DNA from: a virus | Length of the DNA: 35,011 nucleotides | IMG/VR virus record: IMGVR_UViG_3300025732_002272 | Coordinates: 1-35,011 of that record | Strand: one strand, 5' to 3' | Shown here: positions 12,425-20,782 of the stretch, one piece after another | Position numbering within the stretch: position 1 is the stretch's first letter | Layout: each line of letters opens with the position of its first letter | Position numbers and translations under genes: made by a program | The notes under the pieces: generated by a model | Told to the model about the DNA's origin: nothing | What the model saw: only the letters and a program-made list of their open reading frames with translations | The model's database searches: none

Positions 12425-12456
12425 AAAAAAAACCTACTCTTTTTTAAGGAGTAGGT
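12425..12456 (-). terminator. Intrinsic terminator of the late block
   Basis: On the minus strand ACCTACTC and GAGTAGGT form a perfect 8-bp stem with a 9-base loop, followed by a run of T's (12431-12425 on the plus-strand map). It faces the early terminator and closes the leftward late transcript. Confidence 0.85.
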
Positions 12457-12486
12457 AAACCAAAAACCACCAACTATGAGAGCTTC

Positions 12487-12753
12487 TTATGATTGCCTAT
12501 TTGTCTTATCGTAAAACTTGGTAAGGATGCTTCCGTAAAGGGTAGCTTGATACCTAGCTATAAATGAATCTGAGCTCTCGTTTATATAGAAGTAGTCTTG
12601 GGATTGCATATATACAAAGCATCTATCTTCATATTCATCATCATTGGTAACAGATTCTACTAAGTGGATATTGATGTAAGAGTCTGTCTGCTCTACATTT
12701 TCTCCATACTCGTAGCTATCATCCTCTGTTAATTGAACGATGTGCATTAACAT
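12487..12753 (-). CDS. Hypothetical acidic protein (88 aa)
   Basis: This protein has 88 residues from the ATG at 12753; 12747 is a second option, and a GTG at 12762 would extend it. It is strongly acidic and aromatic (DDSYEYGENVEQTDSY, DDEYEDRCF), with an HLVESV strand. No family was recognised. It is the last gene of the late block and overlaps the small ORF upstream. An acidic surface like this could mimic DNA, but that is speculation. Confidence 0.5.
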   Translation of the reverse strand: MLMHIVQLTEDDSYEYGENVEQTDSYINIHLVESVTNDDEYEDRCFVYMQSQDYFYINESSDSFIARYQATLYGSILTKFYDKTNRQS

Positions 12754-12877
12754 CTTTAGCACTTTCTTTTATAATGATTAATCTCAGCTTCATCATCACC
12801 TCATTCAGTCGTTGTTCTAAGATTCTTTGTTCTAATTTCAAGCTTTTGATTACTTCGTCAGGGTGCTGATTGCTCAT
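12719..12877 (-). CDS. Small coiled-coil protein (52 aa)
   Basis: A 52-residue ORF, MSNQHPDEVIKSLKLEQRIL..., almost entirely one long charged helix with a coiled-coil heptad look, ending in a short basic tail. It overlaps the next gene by about 35 bases in another frame. A TAAATTTG box (12886-12879) lies only one base before the ATG, so if that promoter is used the transcript may serve the next gene instead. Moderate support only. Confidence 0.4.
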   Translation of the reverse strand: MSNQHPDEVIKSLKLEQRILEQRLNEVMMKLRLIIIKESAKDVNAHRSINRG

Positions 12878-12922
12878 ACAAATTTACATTTTAATTGTTA
12901 TAGAAATAAAAAGTGCATACCA

Positions 12923-12937
12923 TATTGATTATCAATA
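12923..12937. promoter_or_regulatory. 15-bp palindrome in the gap after the phosphoesterase gene
   Basis: TATTGATTATCAATA is a perfect palindrome around one central base. A second small dyad, ACAC/GTGT, lies at 12944-12955. They are in the 92-base gap between the metallophosphoesterase and the small coiled-coil ORF and may be an operator. Confidence 0.35.
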
Positions 12938-12969
12938 CAATACACACTTATGTGTTTACTAACTATTCT

Positions 12970-13677
12970 CTATTTTTTGGGTAGTCGAATGATTTTACTG
13001 CCTAGTGGCATTGGCACGAATATAGCAATTCTTCCGCTATCTAAAACTACTCCACAACCAAGTGTTGGTCGTTTGGGGAAAGGTTTAGAATATTCCATAG
13101 CGTAAGCGTTAATATCGATGCCACAACCTACGTTCATACCGAATATCATATCCTTATCACTTGAAGAGTATAATACTCCCCCAAAGGAGTGGATATGACC
13201 TATGACTGTAGATTGTCTACAATCCCTTGCTCTATTGATAGCACCTGCTTGTCCTGAACTTCCTGTACCATGGGTATATAAAACACCGTCTATTTCCCAT
13301 TCTAAAGCCCATTTCCAGCCTCTAGGGGCTTCCCAAGCATCTTCATAGGATTTAATAAAACGGCTCGGTAAACCGCTTGTAATAGCCTTTCTTTTGTGTA
13401 GGGCTGAATGGTTACCGATACACACCTTTACATTAGGGAAACGCTTGTACCAAACATTTAATTGTTGTAGAGCTAATTGTGCTTCTTTGGAGGCTGATTC
13501 TCCGTTAGGGTTGTGTTCGTGATAAGAGATGGCATGATTGTCCACCTCATCTCCAATGTGTATGATTTCAGAACATTGGAATTTGTTAGCTACTTCATAG
13601 CAAAAATCTAAATACCTGGGGTGACAAAAAGGAAAATGCGTGTCGCCTATTACAAGAACGTTTTTGTTTTTAGACAT
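12970..13677 (-). CDS. Calcineurin-like metallophosphoesterase
   Basis: This 235-residue enzyme has the full metal-binding set of the family: GDTHFPF (motif D-x-H), GDEVD, GNHS, and a later GHIHS. It would hydrolyse phosphodiesters or phosphomonoesters, perhaps nucleic-acid ends or nucleotides. Similar enzymes occur in many phages without a settled role. It is less AT-rich than the homing gene before it. It stands near the end of the late block, beyond lysis, so expression may be late and low. Confidence 0.9.
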   Translation of the reverse strand: MSKNKNVLVIGDTHFPFCHPRYLDFCYEVANKFQCSEIIHIGDEVDNHAISYHEHNPNGESASKEAQLALQQLNVWYKRFPNVKVCIGNHSALHKRKAITSGLPSRFIKSYEDAWEAPRGWKWALEWEIDGVLYTHGTGSSGQAGAINRARDCRQSTVIGHIHSFGGVLYSSSDKDMIFGMNVGCGIDINAYAMEYSKPFPKRPTLGCGVVLDSGRIAIFVPMPLGSKIIRLPKK

Positions 13678-13698
13678 ATGTGGGGTTGTTGGTTTTTA

Positions 13699-14262
13699 TT
13701 AAACATAAATAAATGGTGTGTTGTTTTTTCTTTCACCATTTAGCTTTTTACTTAATGTACTTTGTCGTTTACCTATTGATTTTGCTGCTTCCGAAACCGA
13801 AACATAATAAATACCTGTTTGAGTATTTAATACAATTTTTCCTTTATTTGAAAAGGTTAGTTTTTTTGTTTCTATTGCCTTTTGTATACTTTCTTTAGAA
13901 CGTTTTAAACCTGTTTGTGCTTTTGATAAACTATTAATATGTTTTTTGCTTAATTTTTTTCCTTTATTCCATGCAGTAACACCTAGTGTACCATCACCAC
14001 CTTCAGTTAAATTACATAAAGAACCATTATTTTTATCAATTCTACCATATAAAGAAATAAATTCTTTTTCTTTTTCACGAGCCTCTTCCCACCCTAAATT
14101 ATCTAAAATTATTTCGACTTCATAATTAGTTCTTGATACTATACCATTCCATATTTTATTTCTACCTTTGGTACTATTGGCTCTCCTATATCCACCAGAT
14201 CCTACACCAATATAAAATGGTTCATTTTTATCTAATCTGATATGTCTATAAACATATGCCAT
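13699..14262 (-). CDS. GIY-YIG homing endonuclease with NUMOD modules
   Basis: This protein has 187 residues. Residues 1-90 are the GIY-YIG nuclease (AYVYRHI ... FYIGVGSG, then R and the conserved E region EEAREKEKEFI, and NLTEGGDG). Residues about 95-125 are NUMOD3 repeats (WNKGKKLSKKHINSL...). Residues about 140-187 are a NUMOD1-type HTH (VSVSEAAKSIGKRQSTLSKKL). This is the layout of free-standing homing endonucleases such as the SegA type. It is inserted between the endolysin and phosphoesterase genes, is notably AT-rich, and probably cuts alleles lacking it in one of these neighbours. Confidence 0.92.
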   Translation of the reverse strand: MAYVYRHIRLDKNEPFYIGVGSGGYRRANSTKGRNKIWNGIVSRTNYEVEIILDNLGWEEAREKEKEFISLYGRIDKNNGSLCNLTEGGDGTLGVTAWNKGKKLSKKHINSLSKAQTGLKRSKESIQKAIETKKLTFSNKGKIVLNTQTGIYYVSVSEAAKSIGKRQSTLSKKLNGERKNNTPFIYV

Positions 14263-14280
14263 ATTGGTTGGATTGGTTAG

Positions 14281-14739
14281 TTATTTGAATGCTGAGTAAA
14301 CTGTTTTACCATTTACTTTTAAAGCTCTTAAAACCTGCTTTCTATTTTTACCATCATTATAAGACACATGAACCCAATCAGGGCTACTTGTATCACCCAT
14401 TTCCCATATTAATTGGTCAAACTCAAGATTATCTTTAATAAAATGGAATATTTCTACGTTGCTAGAATTAGGCATATCATCCTGGTCAATATCAGCAGCT
14501 TTTCCTTCACAATGTTGTGAGCTTAATGCTCCACCTATATAATGGTTTAATACCTTGCTTCTATATCCTGATGAAATGTTTAAAGGACCGAATTTTACTC
14601 TTATTGGTTCAAGCACTTGATTACATAAAACTGTAATGTTCATTAGATGCTCAGGAGTAGGATCATTAGATACCCCATGTCTTTTAGCGGACTCTGAACG
14701 AGTGAACTCTGCTAAACTAAAGTGAGTTGTGATTTGCAT
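14281..14739 (-). CDS. Endolysin, M15 peptidase
   Basis: This 152-residue zinc D,D/L,D-type peptidase cleaves the peptide part of peptidoglycan at lysis. It has the family motifs SSQHCEGKAADID (H and D zinc ligands) and WVHVSY (second H), with SSGYRSKVLN before them. There is no signal peptide, so it needs the holin-like neighbours to reach the wall. It overlaps the upstream membrane gene by 23 bases, forming a lysis cassette. Confidence 0.92.
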   Translation of the reverse strand: MQITTHFSLAEFTRSESAKRHGVSNDPTPEHLMNITVLCNQVLEPIRVKFGPLNISSGYRSKVLNHYIGGALSSQHCEGKAADIDQDDMPNSSNVEIFHFIKDNLEFDQLIWEMGDTSSPDWVHVSYNDGKNRKQVLRALKVNGKTVYSAFK

Positions 14740-14944
14740 TCTTTCTTTTTTTAGTTGCTTTATTTAAAAGCTTTGTCTTTACGAAATTATAGATTTGTAA
14801 TGACAACCAAATTATGGAAAGAATATTCACGATAAGTTGTGTGTAAGGACTCACTTTTACTACTTCCATAAAAGATAGCCAAGAGATAGTGGTAGACGCT
14901 ATACCTACTGAAGATAATTCAGTCGAATTTGTAATATTATGCAT
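14717..14944 (-). CDS. Putative holin or lysis membrane protein (75 aa)
   Basis: This protein has 75 residues from the ATG at 14944, whose ATGCATAA overlaps the stop of the gene before. It has one clear membrane span (QLIVNILSIIWLSLQIYNFV) with possibly a second weaker one (TTISWLSFMEVV), and a lysine-rich tail (KTKLLNKATKKRKN). Membrane placement and the endolysin directly downstream make a holin or antiholin role likely. Confidence 0.65.
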   Translation of the reverse strand: MHNITNSTELSSVGIASTTISWLSFMEVVKVSPYTQLIVNILSIIWLSLQIYNFVKTKLLNKATKKRKNANHNSL

Positions 14945-15155
14945 TAGGCTTTTTTTCAAAGATTTGATTAATTGTGGTTAAACCAAGTGCTATACCTGAA
15001 AAAGTCAATAAGCCATTAAAAGCCCATTCCTTAATATCATACTTAATAGACAAATAAGCTAAAACTACTCCATTCAATAATGAGAATAATCCTGCCACCC
15101 TTTTAGAGGAAACCTCCTTGTCATCTGAAAACATTTTCTTTACAAACTGCATCAT
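14937..15155 (-). CDS. Putative holin (72 aa)
   Basis: This protein has 72 residues with two membrane spans, RVAGLFSLLNGVVLAYLSI and FNGLLTFSGIALGLTTI, joined by a short charged turn, and the end FEKKPNA. The SSKR-AGL...FSGIALGL pattern is shared by small holin-like proteins of Bacteroidota phages. It overlaps both neighbouring genes by a few bases. With the next gene it forms a two-membrane-protein lysis set. Confidence 0.7.
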   Translation of the reverse strand: MMQFVKKMFSDDKEVSSKRVAGLFSLLNGVVLAYLSIKYDIKEWAFNGLLTFSGIALGLTTINQIFEKKPNA

Positions 15156-15742
15156 TTTCCTAACTTTAAATATACGCTACCCGAGTAGCCAACATTATAA
15201 TTTTTACTAATATCTACACTAAAGCCTATTAGAGCCTTATTTTTGGCATTTAGCATCAAGGAAGGACTTAGTACTTCCAAGCCATTAGATGGTCTAAAAT
15301 CGCCTCTAACACCCCAAAAAAGGGTATATCTAGGTTTTTCAGCGTAGAACTCTTTAGTTAGGATGGTTTTTGTGGTTATTTTGGCTTGAAACCCTCTTGA
15401 AATGATCCTATTTTGGCTGATAGTATCATCAATCACAAAGATATTAGAATCTTTCTTAATAGTGTCAGAATAAGCCTTAACCTGGTTGTAATCGGATATT
15501 ATGCGTATCGTATCGGATATATGCGCATATATCGTATCTAAAACCTTATAAGGAATAGAATCCCCCTTTTTGTACTTATTTATGTACACATTTGTGTACA
15601 AGGTATCGTGTAAGGTAATTACCTTTTTGTATTTAGATGGATCAAAAGTAGTATCTACTTGCTTGGGTTTAAGCAAAAAATATAGCCACAACACTAAAAG
15701 CATTATGGCTATGAATAAGATATTGTTCTTAACGAACGACAT
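15152..15742 (-). CDS. Membrane-anchored hypothetical protein, possible spanin
   Basis: This protein has 196 residues. Residues about 6-25 are a membrane anchor (NILFIAIMLLVLWLYFLL), after which a periplasmic part with many T and D residues (HDTLYTNVYINKYKKGDS...) runs to a strand-rich C-terminus (YTLFWGVRGDFRP ... YSGSVYLKLGK). It resembles DUF6808-type proteins, by memory. N-terminal anchor plus position beside holin and endolysin suggests an inner-membrane spanin role. It lacks the long coiled coil of lambda Rz, so this is uncertain. Confidence 0.5.
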   Translation of the reverse strand: MSFVKNNILFIAIMLLVLWLYFLLKPKQVDTTFDPSKYKKVITLHDTLYTNVYINKYKKGDSIPYKVLDTIYAHISDTIRIISDYNQVKAYSDTIKKDSNIFVIDDTISQNRIISRGFQAKITTKTILTKEFYAEKPRYTLFWGVRGDFRPSNGLEVLSPSLMLNAKNKALIGFSVDISKNYNVGYSGSVYLKLGK

Positions 15743-16129
15743 TTACAATTCTTCTTCTTCTTCTTTAACAAATGTGATACCTGTTGTCCAATCGGCTAAA
15801 AAGTTAAAGTTTTCTAACCCATTCGGATTTAACACCTCAATAGGTTTAAACTCAAACTCTTTGTTTCCTAATTCTTCAACTTGTTTGGTTAAGTTCTTAA
15901 TGCCTTCTTTAGTAAATTTATAAGAACCTTTGTCATCAAGTAATAAAACATCCTTTTCCCCTACTGCTGCATTATCAAGTCTTAATTCTTCTACTTTTGC
16001 TTGATAGTCTTCGTGATGCTTTTTTACCTTCTCATAAATTTTTAAGAGCTTTTTAGCCGTTTTTGTTTCCTGTGAGCCAATAACTGCGTTAAGGTTGGCT
16101 ACTAATTGGTTGAGTTGATTGTACTTCAT
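15743..16129 (-). CDS. Coiled-coil hypothetical protein (128 aa)
   Basis: A 128-residue protein, MKYNQLNQLVANLNAVIG, with a long charged helix (residues about 20-55), then DNAAVGEKDVLLLDDKGSYKFTKEGIKNL, a pattern common in Bacteroidota phage proteins. It ends in acidic EEEEEL. No function is known. A possible promoter box lies just upstream (16146-16153). Confidence 0.6.
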   Translation of the reverse strand: MKYNQLNQLVANLNAVIGSQETKTAKKLLKIYEKVKKHHEDYQAKVEELRLDNAAVGEKDVLLLDDKGSYKFTKEGIKNLTKQVEELGNKEFEFKPIEVLNPNGLENFNFLADWTTGITFVKEEEEEL

Positions 16130-16145
16130 ATTGGTTTATTTTATA

Positions 16146-16153
16146 CAAATATA
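16146..16153 (-). promoter_or_regulatory. Possible promoter before the lysis region
   Basis: The minus strand reads TATATTTG, an exact TAnnTTTG match, 17 bases before the coiled-coil gene. The following bases, TATAAAAT, resemble the +1 region of the two better-supported late promoters. No -33 TTG at the right distance is seen. Confidence 0.4.
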
Positions 16154-16155
16154 GG

Positions 16156-16353
16156 TTAATTGTTATAAGTTTGGTTGTAGTATTCTATTGCCCAATCTTT
16201 ACTTTTGTTTACTTTGCCTTGTAAAAAAGCATTCATTATCTGCTCTTTTTCTTTTTCAAGTTTTTCTTTTACTAATCTTATAGTTAACTCTTTATATTTA
16301 TAATCTTTAATTGATTCTAATTCTTCAATTAATTCTTGCATTGGTGTTTTCAT
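16156..16353 (-). CDS. Small helical protein (65 aa)
   Basis: A 65-residue, fully helical, charged protein starting MKTPMQELIEELE, with KEKEQIMNAFLQGK near the end. This small ORF pattern is common in Bacteroidota phages and has no known role. It lies in the space between the fibre-associated gene and the lysis genes. A TAATTTTG-like box lies at 16375-16368. Confidence 0.55.
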   Translation of the reverse strand: MKTPMQELIEELESIKDYKYKELTIRLVKEKLEKEKEQIMNAFLQGKVNKSKDWAIEYYNQTYNN

Positions 16354-16378
16354 AATATTGGTTTTGCCAAAATTAGGA

Positions 16379-16735
16379 CTATTCGCTTACAATTTCATTA
16401 ATAGGTGCATCTTTTCTTAAATCTGCTAAAATTGAATTTAATGGTTCAACACTTTCTACTACTTCAGGAACAGGAGCAACATAATCGCCTACGATTGTAA
16501 GGTTAAGTTGTTCAGCAATCCAATCCCACGCATAGCTATCTACTGTCCATTGTTGATACGCTTCGCCTGTCATTGTTAAATTACCTTGTGCTACCATTCC
16601 TAAATTCTCATCTAAAAGAGCATAGTAAAAACTAGCCGATACTCCTAATGCTACATTAATAGCATAGGCGTTTAAGATTGTTGCTTGAACTGATTGTCCG
16701 TTTATCCAACTTGTTACTGCATTGATTTGTTTCAT
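16379..16735 (-). CDS. Fibre-adjacent conserved protein (118 aa)
   Basis: This protein has 118 residues. Residues 1-70 form strands (ASFYYALLDENLGMVAQGNLTMTGEAYQQW) and then DSYAWDWIAEQLNL, a pattern that accompanies tail-fibre genes in Bacteroidota phages. The last part is Pro/Val/Glu rich. It lies directly after the big fibre gene, so a fibre-capping, assembly or decoration role is likely but not shown. Confidence 0.55.
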   Translation of the reverse strand: MKQINAVTSWINGQSVQATILNAYAINVALGVSASFYYALLDENLGMVAQGNLTMTGEAYQQWTVDSYAWDWIAEQLNLTIVGDYVAPVPEVVESVEPLNSILADLRKDAPINEIVSE

Positions 16736-16746
16736 TTTATTTTATT

Positions 16747-19700
16747 TTAAGGGGTTGAGTTATATAAATTAATATAATATTGAGTTCCATCTACTACTAT
16801 TGGTAAATATCCTGCTGCACTTGATGCTGAACCTGATTGCACAATTCCAATTTTAAATGCACCTGAACCAAATCCTGTTGGAGCGGTTTTTAAAGTTCCT
16901 TCAAATATACCATCACCTGTTACATATAATTTTGATGTTGGATTTGTTGTTCCTATACCTACATTACCTCCTGTTAAAACAATAGGCTCACTATTAGCTG
17001 ATGCTATTTCAAAGTATGCATTTTCTGCTCTTAATCTATGTTGAGAACCACTTGCTACACCATATCTATTTATATACAATGTTTTTACTGCATTTACAGA
17101 ACCTTGAATTTCCATTGCTGCTCCTGTTGCAGTTGTGGATGTTGCCGTTACACTACTTGAGAATGTAGCTGCTCCTGTGGCGTTAATTGATGCAACTGTA
17201 GTTCCTGAACTATTACCTATTACTAAAGCATTATTACCTGATGTTGAGCCACCTCTTATATATAAACCATCTCCTCCGTGAACAATACTTGTTCTATAAC
17301 CATAATCTGTTGTAGTTCCTATTAATACATTACCATTATTTTTAATAGTTAATCTATATACTCCGTTTGTATTATCATAAACATACCAACCTGCTGCTGA
17401 ACCATCAACTCCCATTTGAAATGAATTAAATCCTGTTCCTGAAGGAGTATCAAAATAATTTGCTCTGAATGTTGTTGCTGCTCCTGTACCTGTAAGTTGT
17501 AATTGATAAGCAGGACTTGTTGTGCCGATACCTACATTACCTGATGAAGTGATTAACATTGCAGGAGTAGAAAATGTAGTTCCACCATTTGTGGTTGCGG
17601 GGGTAAATTCTAATGCACTTGCTACATAATTATTTGCAGTTATTTGCCATCCTTTAGCTGATGCTGATGGGTATAAAGTTAAAATAGCAGGTGTTGTACT
17701 ATTATTACCTATTTGTACCGAGTTTGAGAATGTAGCTGCTCCTGTAGAGGCTATTGATAATTGTTTTGTTCCATTTGTAAAAAACTCTAATGGATATGGT
17801 CCACCTGAATAAATAAAAGTAGAATAAGCGGTAGCACCAAAATTTGTTCCTGCACTATTTTCTCTACCAATATATGTTGTACCACCTGAATTTTGAATAG
17901 ACATATATGCAGCACTTGTGCCTAAATTTGCAGTTGCAATAAAATTAGATGCACTTAAAGTCAACGTACTACTAAACCTTCCTGTACCATTAACATCAAG
18001 TTTGTAAGTATTATTTGTGTTACCTATTGATATGTTACCTGAAGGATTAATATATAAAGCTAAATTAGCTAATGCCGTTCCGCCTGTATAAAATTCTAAT
18101 CCTTCTCCTACATTATAATTTTGTCTAATTGCTGCTTTAAGTGTAGTACCATCTCCAAATCTAATTTGATTACCATATCCACTTGCACCATACATATCTA
18201 ATCTTGCATAAGTAGATGAGTTTAATTGTAGATAATCACTAAACCTTCCTGTACCATTAACATCTAATTTGTATCCTGCGTTAGATACTGTTCCACTTGT
18301 TAAAAGTAAATTACCATCACTAAACAATGTCATAGCTTGGGTAAAGGTTATAGCGTTACCTGCCGTTCCTGAAGGAGCGTTAAACCATTGATGTTGACCA
18401 TCTAATTGTCTATAGTAAGATGCTGCTGCTGTTTGAATATATAATGTTGATGCATCTTGGAAAATTGCATTGTGTGATAATGCAGTATTGTTTGTGCCAT
18501 TGTTCCATAAGGCACCAGTTGCACCAAATTGTAAAACTCTTGAACCTGTAAACCACGCACTCGGTGTAACTCCTAGACCTAAATTGCCTGAAGCGTCAAA
18601 ATAAGTACCATAATAACCGTCAGAAGTTCCTATTGCTAATCCGTTTTTAACACGAATAAAACCATCATTTGCTTTTGCGATATTTACATAAGCTCCTGCC
18701 GTTGTAGCAACTCCCAATCTTGTAACATTTGTACCATCGCTAACATTAAATACAGGATTTGTTGAATAAGTATATGTTACAGAAGAACCACCATCTTGAA
18801 TACTACTATTCCCTATTGCACTTGTACCTGTAAATTTAGGTAGGTAGTTTGAAGTACCTGTGCCTGTTACAGGGTTAGTTAAAGCTGCTTGATATTGTGG
18901 GATGTTTAAAGTATTTCCTACAAACGTTGCAGCGCCACTTGTTCCTGTTGTGGTTAAAGTGATTGTTCCTTGTTTATTGTTAAAAGTATTCCAATCGGTA
19001 CTTGATAAATAACCACTTGTTGATGTAGTCGCTTGACTTATTGATATTACGTTTGAAGTAATACTTAAAGGACTTGTTGCACTTGTGATTCTATTTGTAT
19101 AAGCGGTGTCCCAATTTGATTGAGATGCCGTTGTAGGTAATGAATAACCTACTGCAAAAGCTAAAGCCAATGTTCCGCTTGATGTTACAGGACTTCCAGT
19201 TACGCTAAAGCCTGTTGGTGCTGATAAAGCTACGCTAGTTACAGTTCCTACATAAGCATCCGTATATTGTGGGATATTTAATACCCCTGTTGTTGAATTA
19301 TAAGTCGCTGCTCCGCTAGTGCCTGTTGTTGTTAAACTAATGGCTGCTCTTGCTAAAGCATCGGTATATTGAGTTATCGTTGATGTTATAACCCCTGTTG
19401 TGTTGTTATAACTTATTCCTGCACCTGCTGATAAACTAGCTAAAGTAATAAAGTTTGCTCCGTTAGTTAATTGACTTGTATTAGTAGGTATCGTAATAAC
19501 CCCTGTTGTAGAGTTATAAGCACCACTACCTGCCGTAAAACTTAAAGCACCTCTTGCTCTTGCATCCGTATAATAAAGATTCGTTCCTTCCGCTATGTTG
19601 GTTGTAGTACCTGCCACTGCAGTCCACAATCCTGTTGAAGTAACGTATTGTAAAATATTTCCGTTTGAAGGACTTTGAGCAGATACGTTATGTAACTCAT

Positions 19701-20766
19701 CTAACTCATATCCATTTTGAATCTTAACCTCAACCACCCCTTGAGTAGGATGGCTTCTAACTACTATACCCACATAGACTAGATGTGCAGGAGCATATTG
19801 TTTAGTTGATGTCCAAGCACCTGCCGTAGTAGAACTTAAATATAATTGAGTTCCTGCTGCGTATGCTTGTGTGTCTAAATCTAACAATCTACCTGCTGCA
19901 ACCACATATCCGTTATTGTTATTAGTGATGTCCGCTTGAACAACACCATAAGTTTGAGCTGATGTAGCATCCGAAGTAGCTAAAGCCTTTGTTATGGTTG
20001 GTAGGTTTCCGTGTCCTCCGTTGATATAAACCACAGTTCCCTTTGTTAAAGTTGCTCCTGATTCGTTATAAACTTCCGTAACCAAGTTTTGAGCCTGACT
20101 AACAATACTAGGAAAGGTTTGTAAACTACCTGTTCCATCTATATATTGTGCTGAAGTTCCTGCACCTGTTACATTTATGCTTCCATTAGCCGTTAAAGGC
20201 GAATTAGCGACACTAAATGCACTCGGCATAGATAAACCTATACTCGTAATCAAAGTCGGAAATGTGGTCAAATTTCCAGCACCATTCACATATTGACCTG
20301 AAGTACCTGCAAAGGCAAAAGCTAAAGTTCCTGCCGTTGTTATAGGCGAACCTGTTAAACCAATGGCATTTCCTGTAATGGATGCAGCTACGCTTGTAAC
20401 TGTACCATTTTGTCCGCTAGATTTCTGCCAAGTTCCACTTCCGTATAACACCCAATCCCCTACTGCAAAAGTAACAGGACCAGCACCAAAGTTCACAGTT
20501 CCAGCAACATTGCAAATGTACATATCCCCAGCATCGCCCACACCATTGGTTAAAGTCGGAGTATTCGTAGCAGCATTCCAAGTACCTAAATAAGTTACTA
20601 CCGATGAAGGTAATTGAGATACAGGCACTTTACCACCACTATCTAGGGTTGCTACCCCATTGGCAGCACCTAAAGGAACTGAACCTAAGACTCCACTTGT
20701 ACCTGTTAATACACCTTCTAATGACCTAACTTTTGCACCACCTGTTATTTGTATTTGATTACTCAT
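16747..20766 (-). CDS. Tail fibre, putative receptor-binding protein (1339 aa)
   Basis: This 1339-residue protein, the longest in the window, is rich in G, T, S, N and A. The first part has short collagen-poor repeats (GTSGAATYNSTTGVLNIPQYTDA and variants). The second has repeated 'GNVGIGTTSP..L.V.G.G.FS' units typical of long phage fibres and Bacteroidota adhesins, with YKLDVNGTGRFS twice. The end, SSAAGYLPIVVDGTQYYINL, is not an S74 auto-chaperone. It probably trimerises and binds the host surface at the tail tip. It follows the tail-tip and tube-like genes. Internal repeats make it prone to recombination. Confidence 0.8.
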   Translation of the reverse strand: MSNQIQITGGAKVRSLEGVLTGTSGVLGSVPLGAANGVATLDSGGKVPVSQLPSSVVTYLGTWNAATNTPTLTNGVGDAGDMYICNVAGTVNFGAGPVTFAVGDWVLYGSGTWQKSSGQNGTVTSVAASITGNAIGLTGSPITTAGTLAFAFAGTSGQYVNGAGNLTTFPTLITSIGLSMPSAFSVANSPLTANGSINVTGAGTSAQYIDGTGSLQTFPSIVSQAQNLVTEVYNESGATLTKGTVVYINGGHGNLPTITKALATSDATSAQTYGVVQADITNNNNGYVVAAGRLLDLDTQAYAAGTQLYLSSTTAGAWTSTKQYAPAHLVYVGIVVRSHPTQGVVEVKIQNGYELDELHNVSAQSPSNGNILQYVTSTGLWTAVAGTTTNIAEGTNLYYTDARARGALSFTAGSGAYNSTTGVITIPTNTSQLTNGANFITLASLSAGAGISYNNTTGVITSTITQYTDALARAAISLTTTGTSGAATYNSTTGVLNIPQYTDAYVGTVTSVALSAPTGFSVTGSPVTSSGTLALAFAVGYSLPTTASQSNWDTAYTNRITSATSPLSITSNVISISQATTSTSGYLSSTDWNTFNNKQGTITLTTTGTSGAATFVGNTLNIPQYQAALTNPVTGTGTSNYLPKFTGTSAIGNSSIQDGGSSVTYTYSTNPVFNVSDGTNVTRLGVATTAGAYVNIAKANDGFIRVKNGLAIGTSDGYYGTYFDASGNLGLGVTPSAWFTGSRVLQFGATGALWNNGTNNTALSHNAIFQDASTLYIQTAAASYYRQLDGQHQWFNAPSGTAGNAITFTQAMTLFSDGNLLLTSGTVSNAGYKLDVNGTGRFSDYLQLNSSTYARLDMYGASGYGNQIRFGDGTTLKAAIRQNYNVGEGLEFYTGGTALANLALYINPSGNISIGNTNNTYKLDVNGTGRFSSTLTLSASNFIATANLGTSAAYMSIQNSGGTTYIGRENSAGTNFGATAYSTFIYSGGPYPLEFFTNGTKQLSIASTGAATFSNSVQIGNNSTTPAILTLYPSASAKGWQITANNYVASALEFTPATTNGGTTFSTPAMLITSSGNVGIGTTSPAYQLQLTGTGAATTFRANYFDTPSGTGFNSFQMGVDGSAAGWYVYDNTNGVYRLTIKNNGNVLIGTTTDYGYRTSIVHGGDGLYIRGGSTSGNNALVIGNSSGTTVASINATGAATFSSSVTATSTTATGAAMEIQGSVNAVKTLYINRYGVASGSQHRLRAENAYFEIASANSEPIVLTGGNVGIGTTNPTSKLYVTGDGIFEGTLKTAPTGFGSGAFKIGIVQSGSASSAAGYLPIVVDGTQYYINLYNSTP
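17971..18273. repeat. 36-bp direct repeat in the fibre gene
   Basis: 17971-18006 and 18238-18273 match with two mismatches and are 267 bases (89 codons) apart, so the repeat is in frame and encodes the duplicated YKLDVNGTGRFS segment. It fits duplication of a fibre module. Confidence 0.65.
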
Positions 20767-20782
20767 CTATATAAAGTTAATA

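Noticed and set aside
16747-20766. CRISPR-like or VNTR repeats, or a diversity-generating retroelement target
   Set aside because: The repeats are protein-level fibre modules of unequal length, with no regular spacers. No reverse transcriptase or template repeat was seen in the window.
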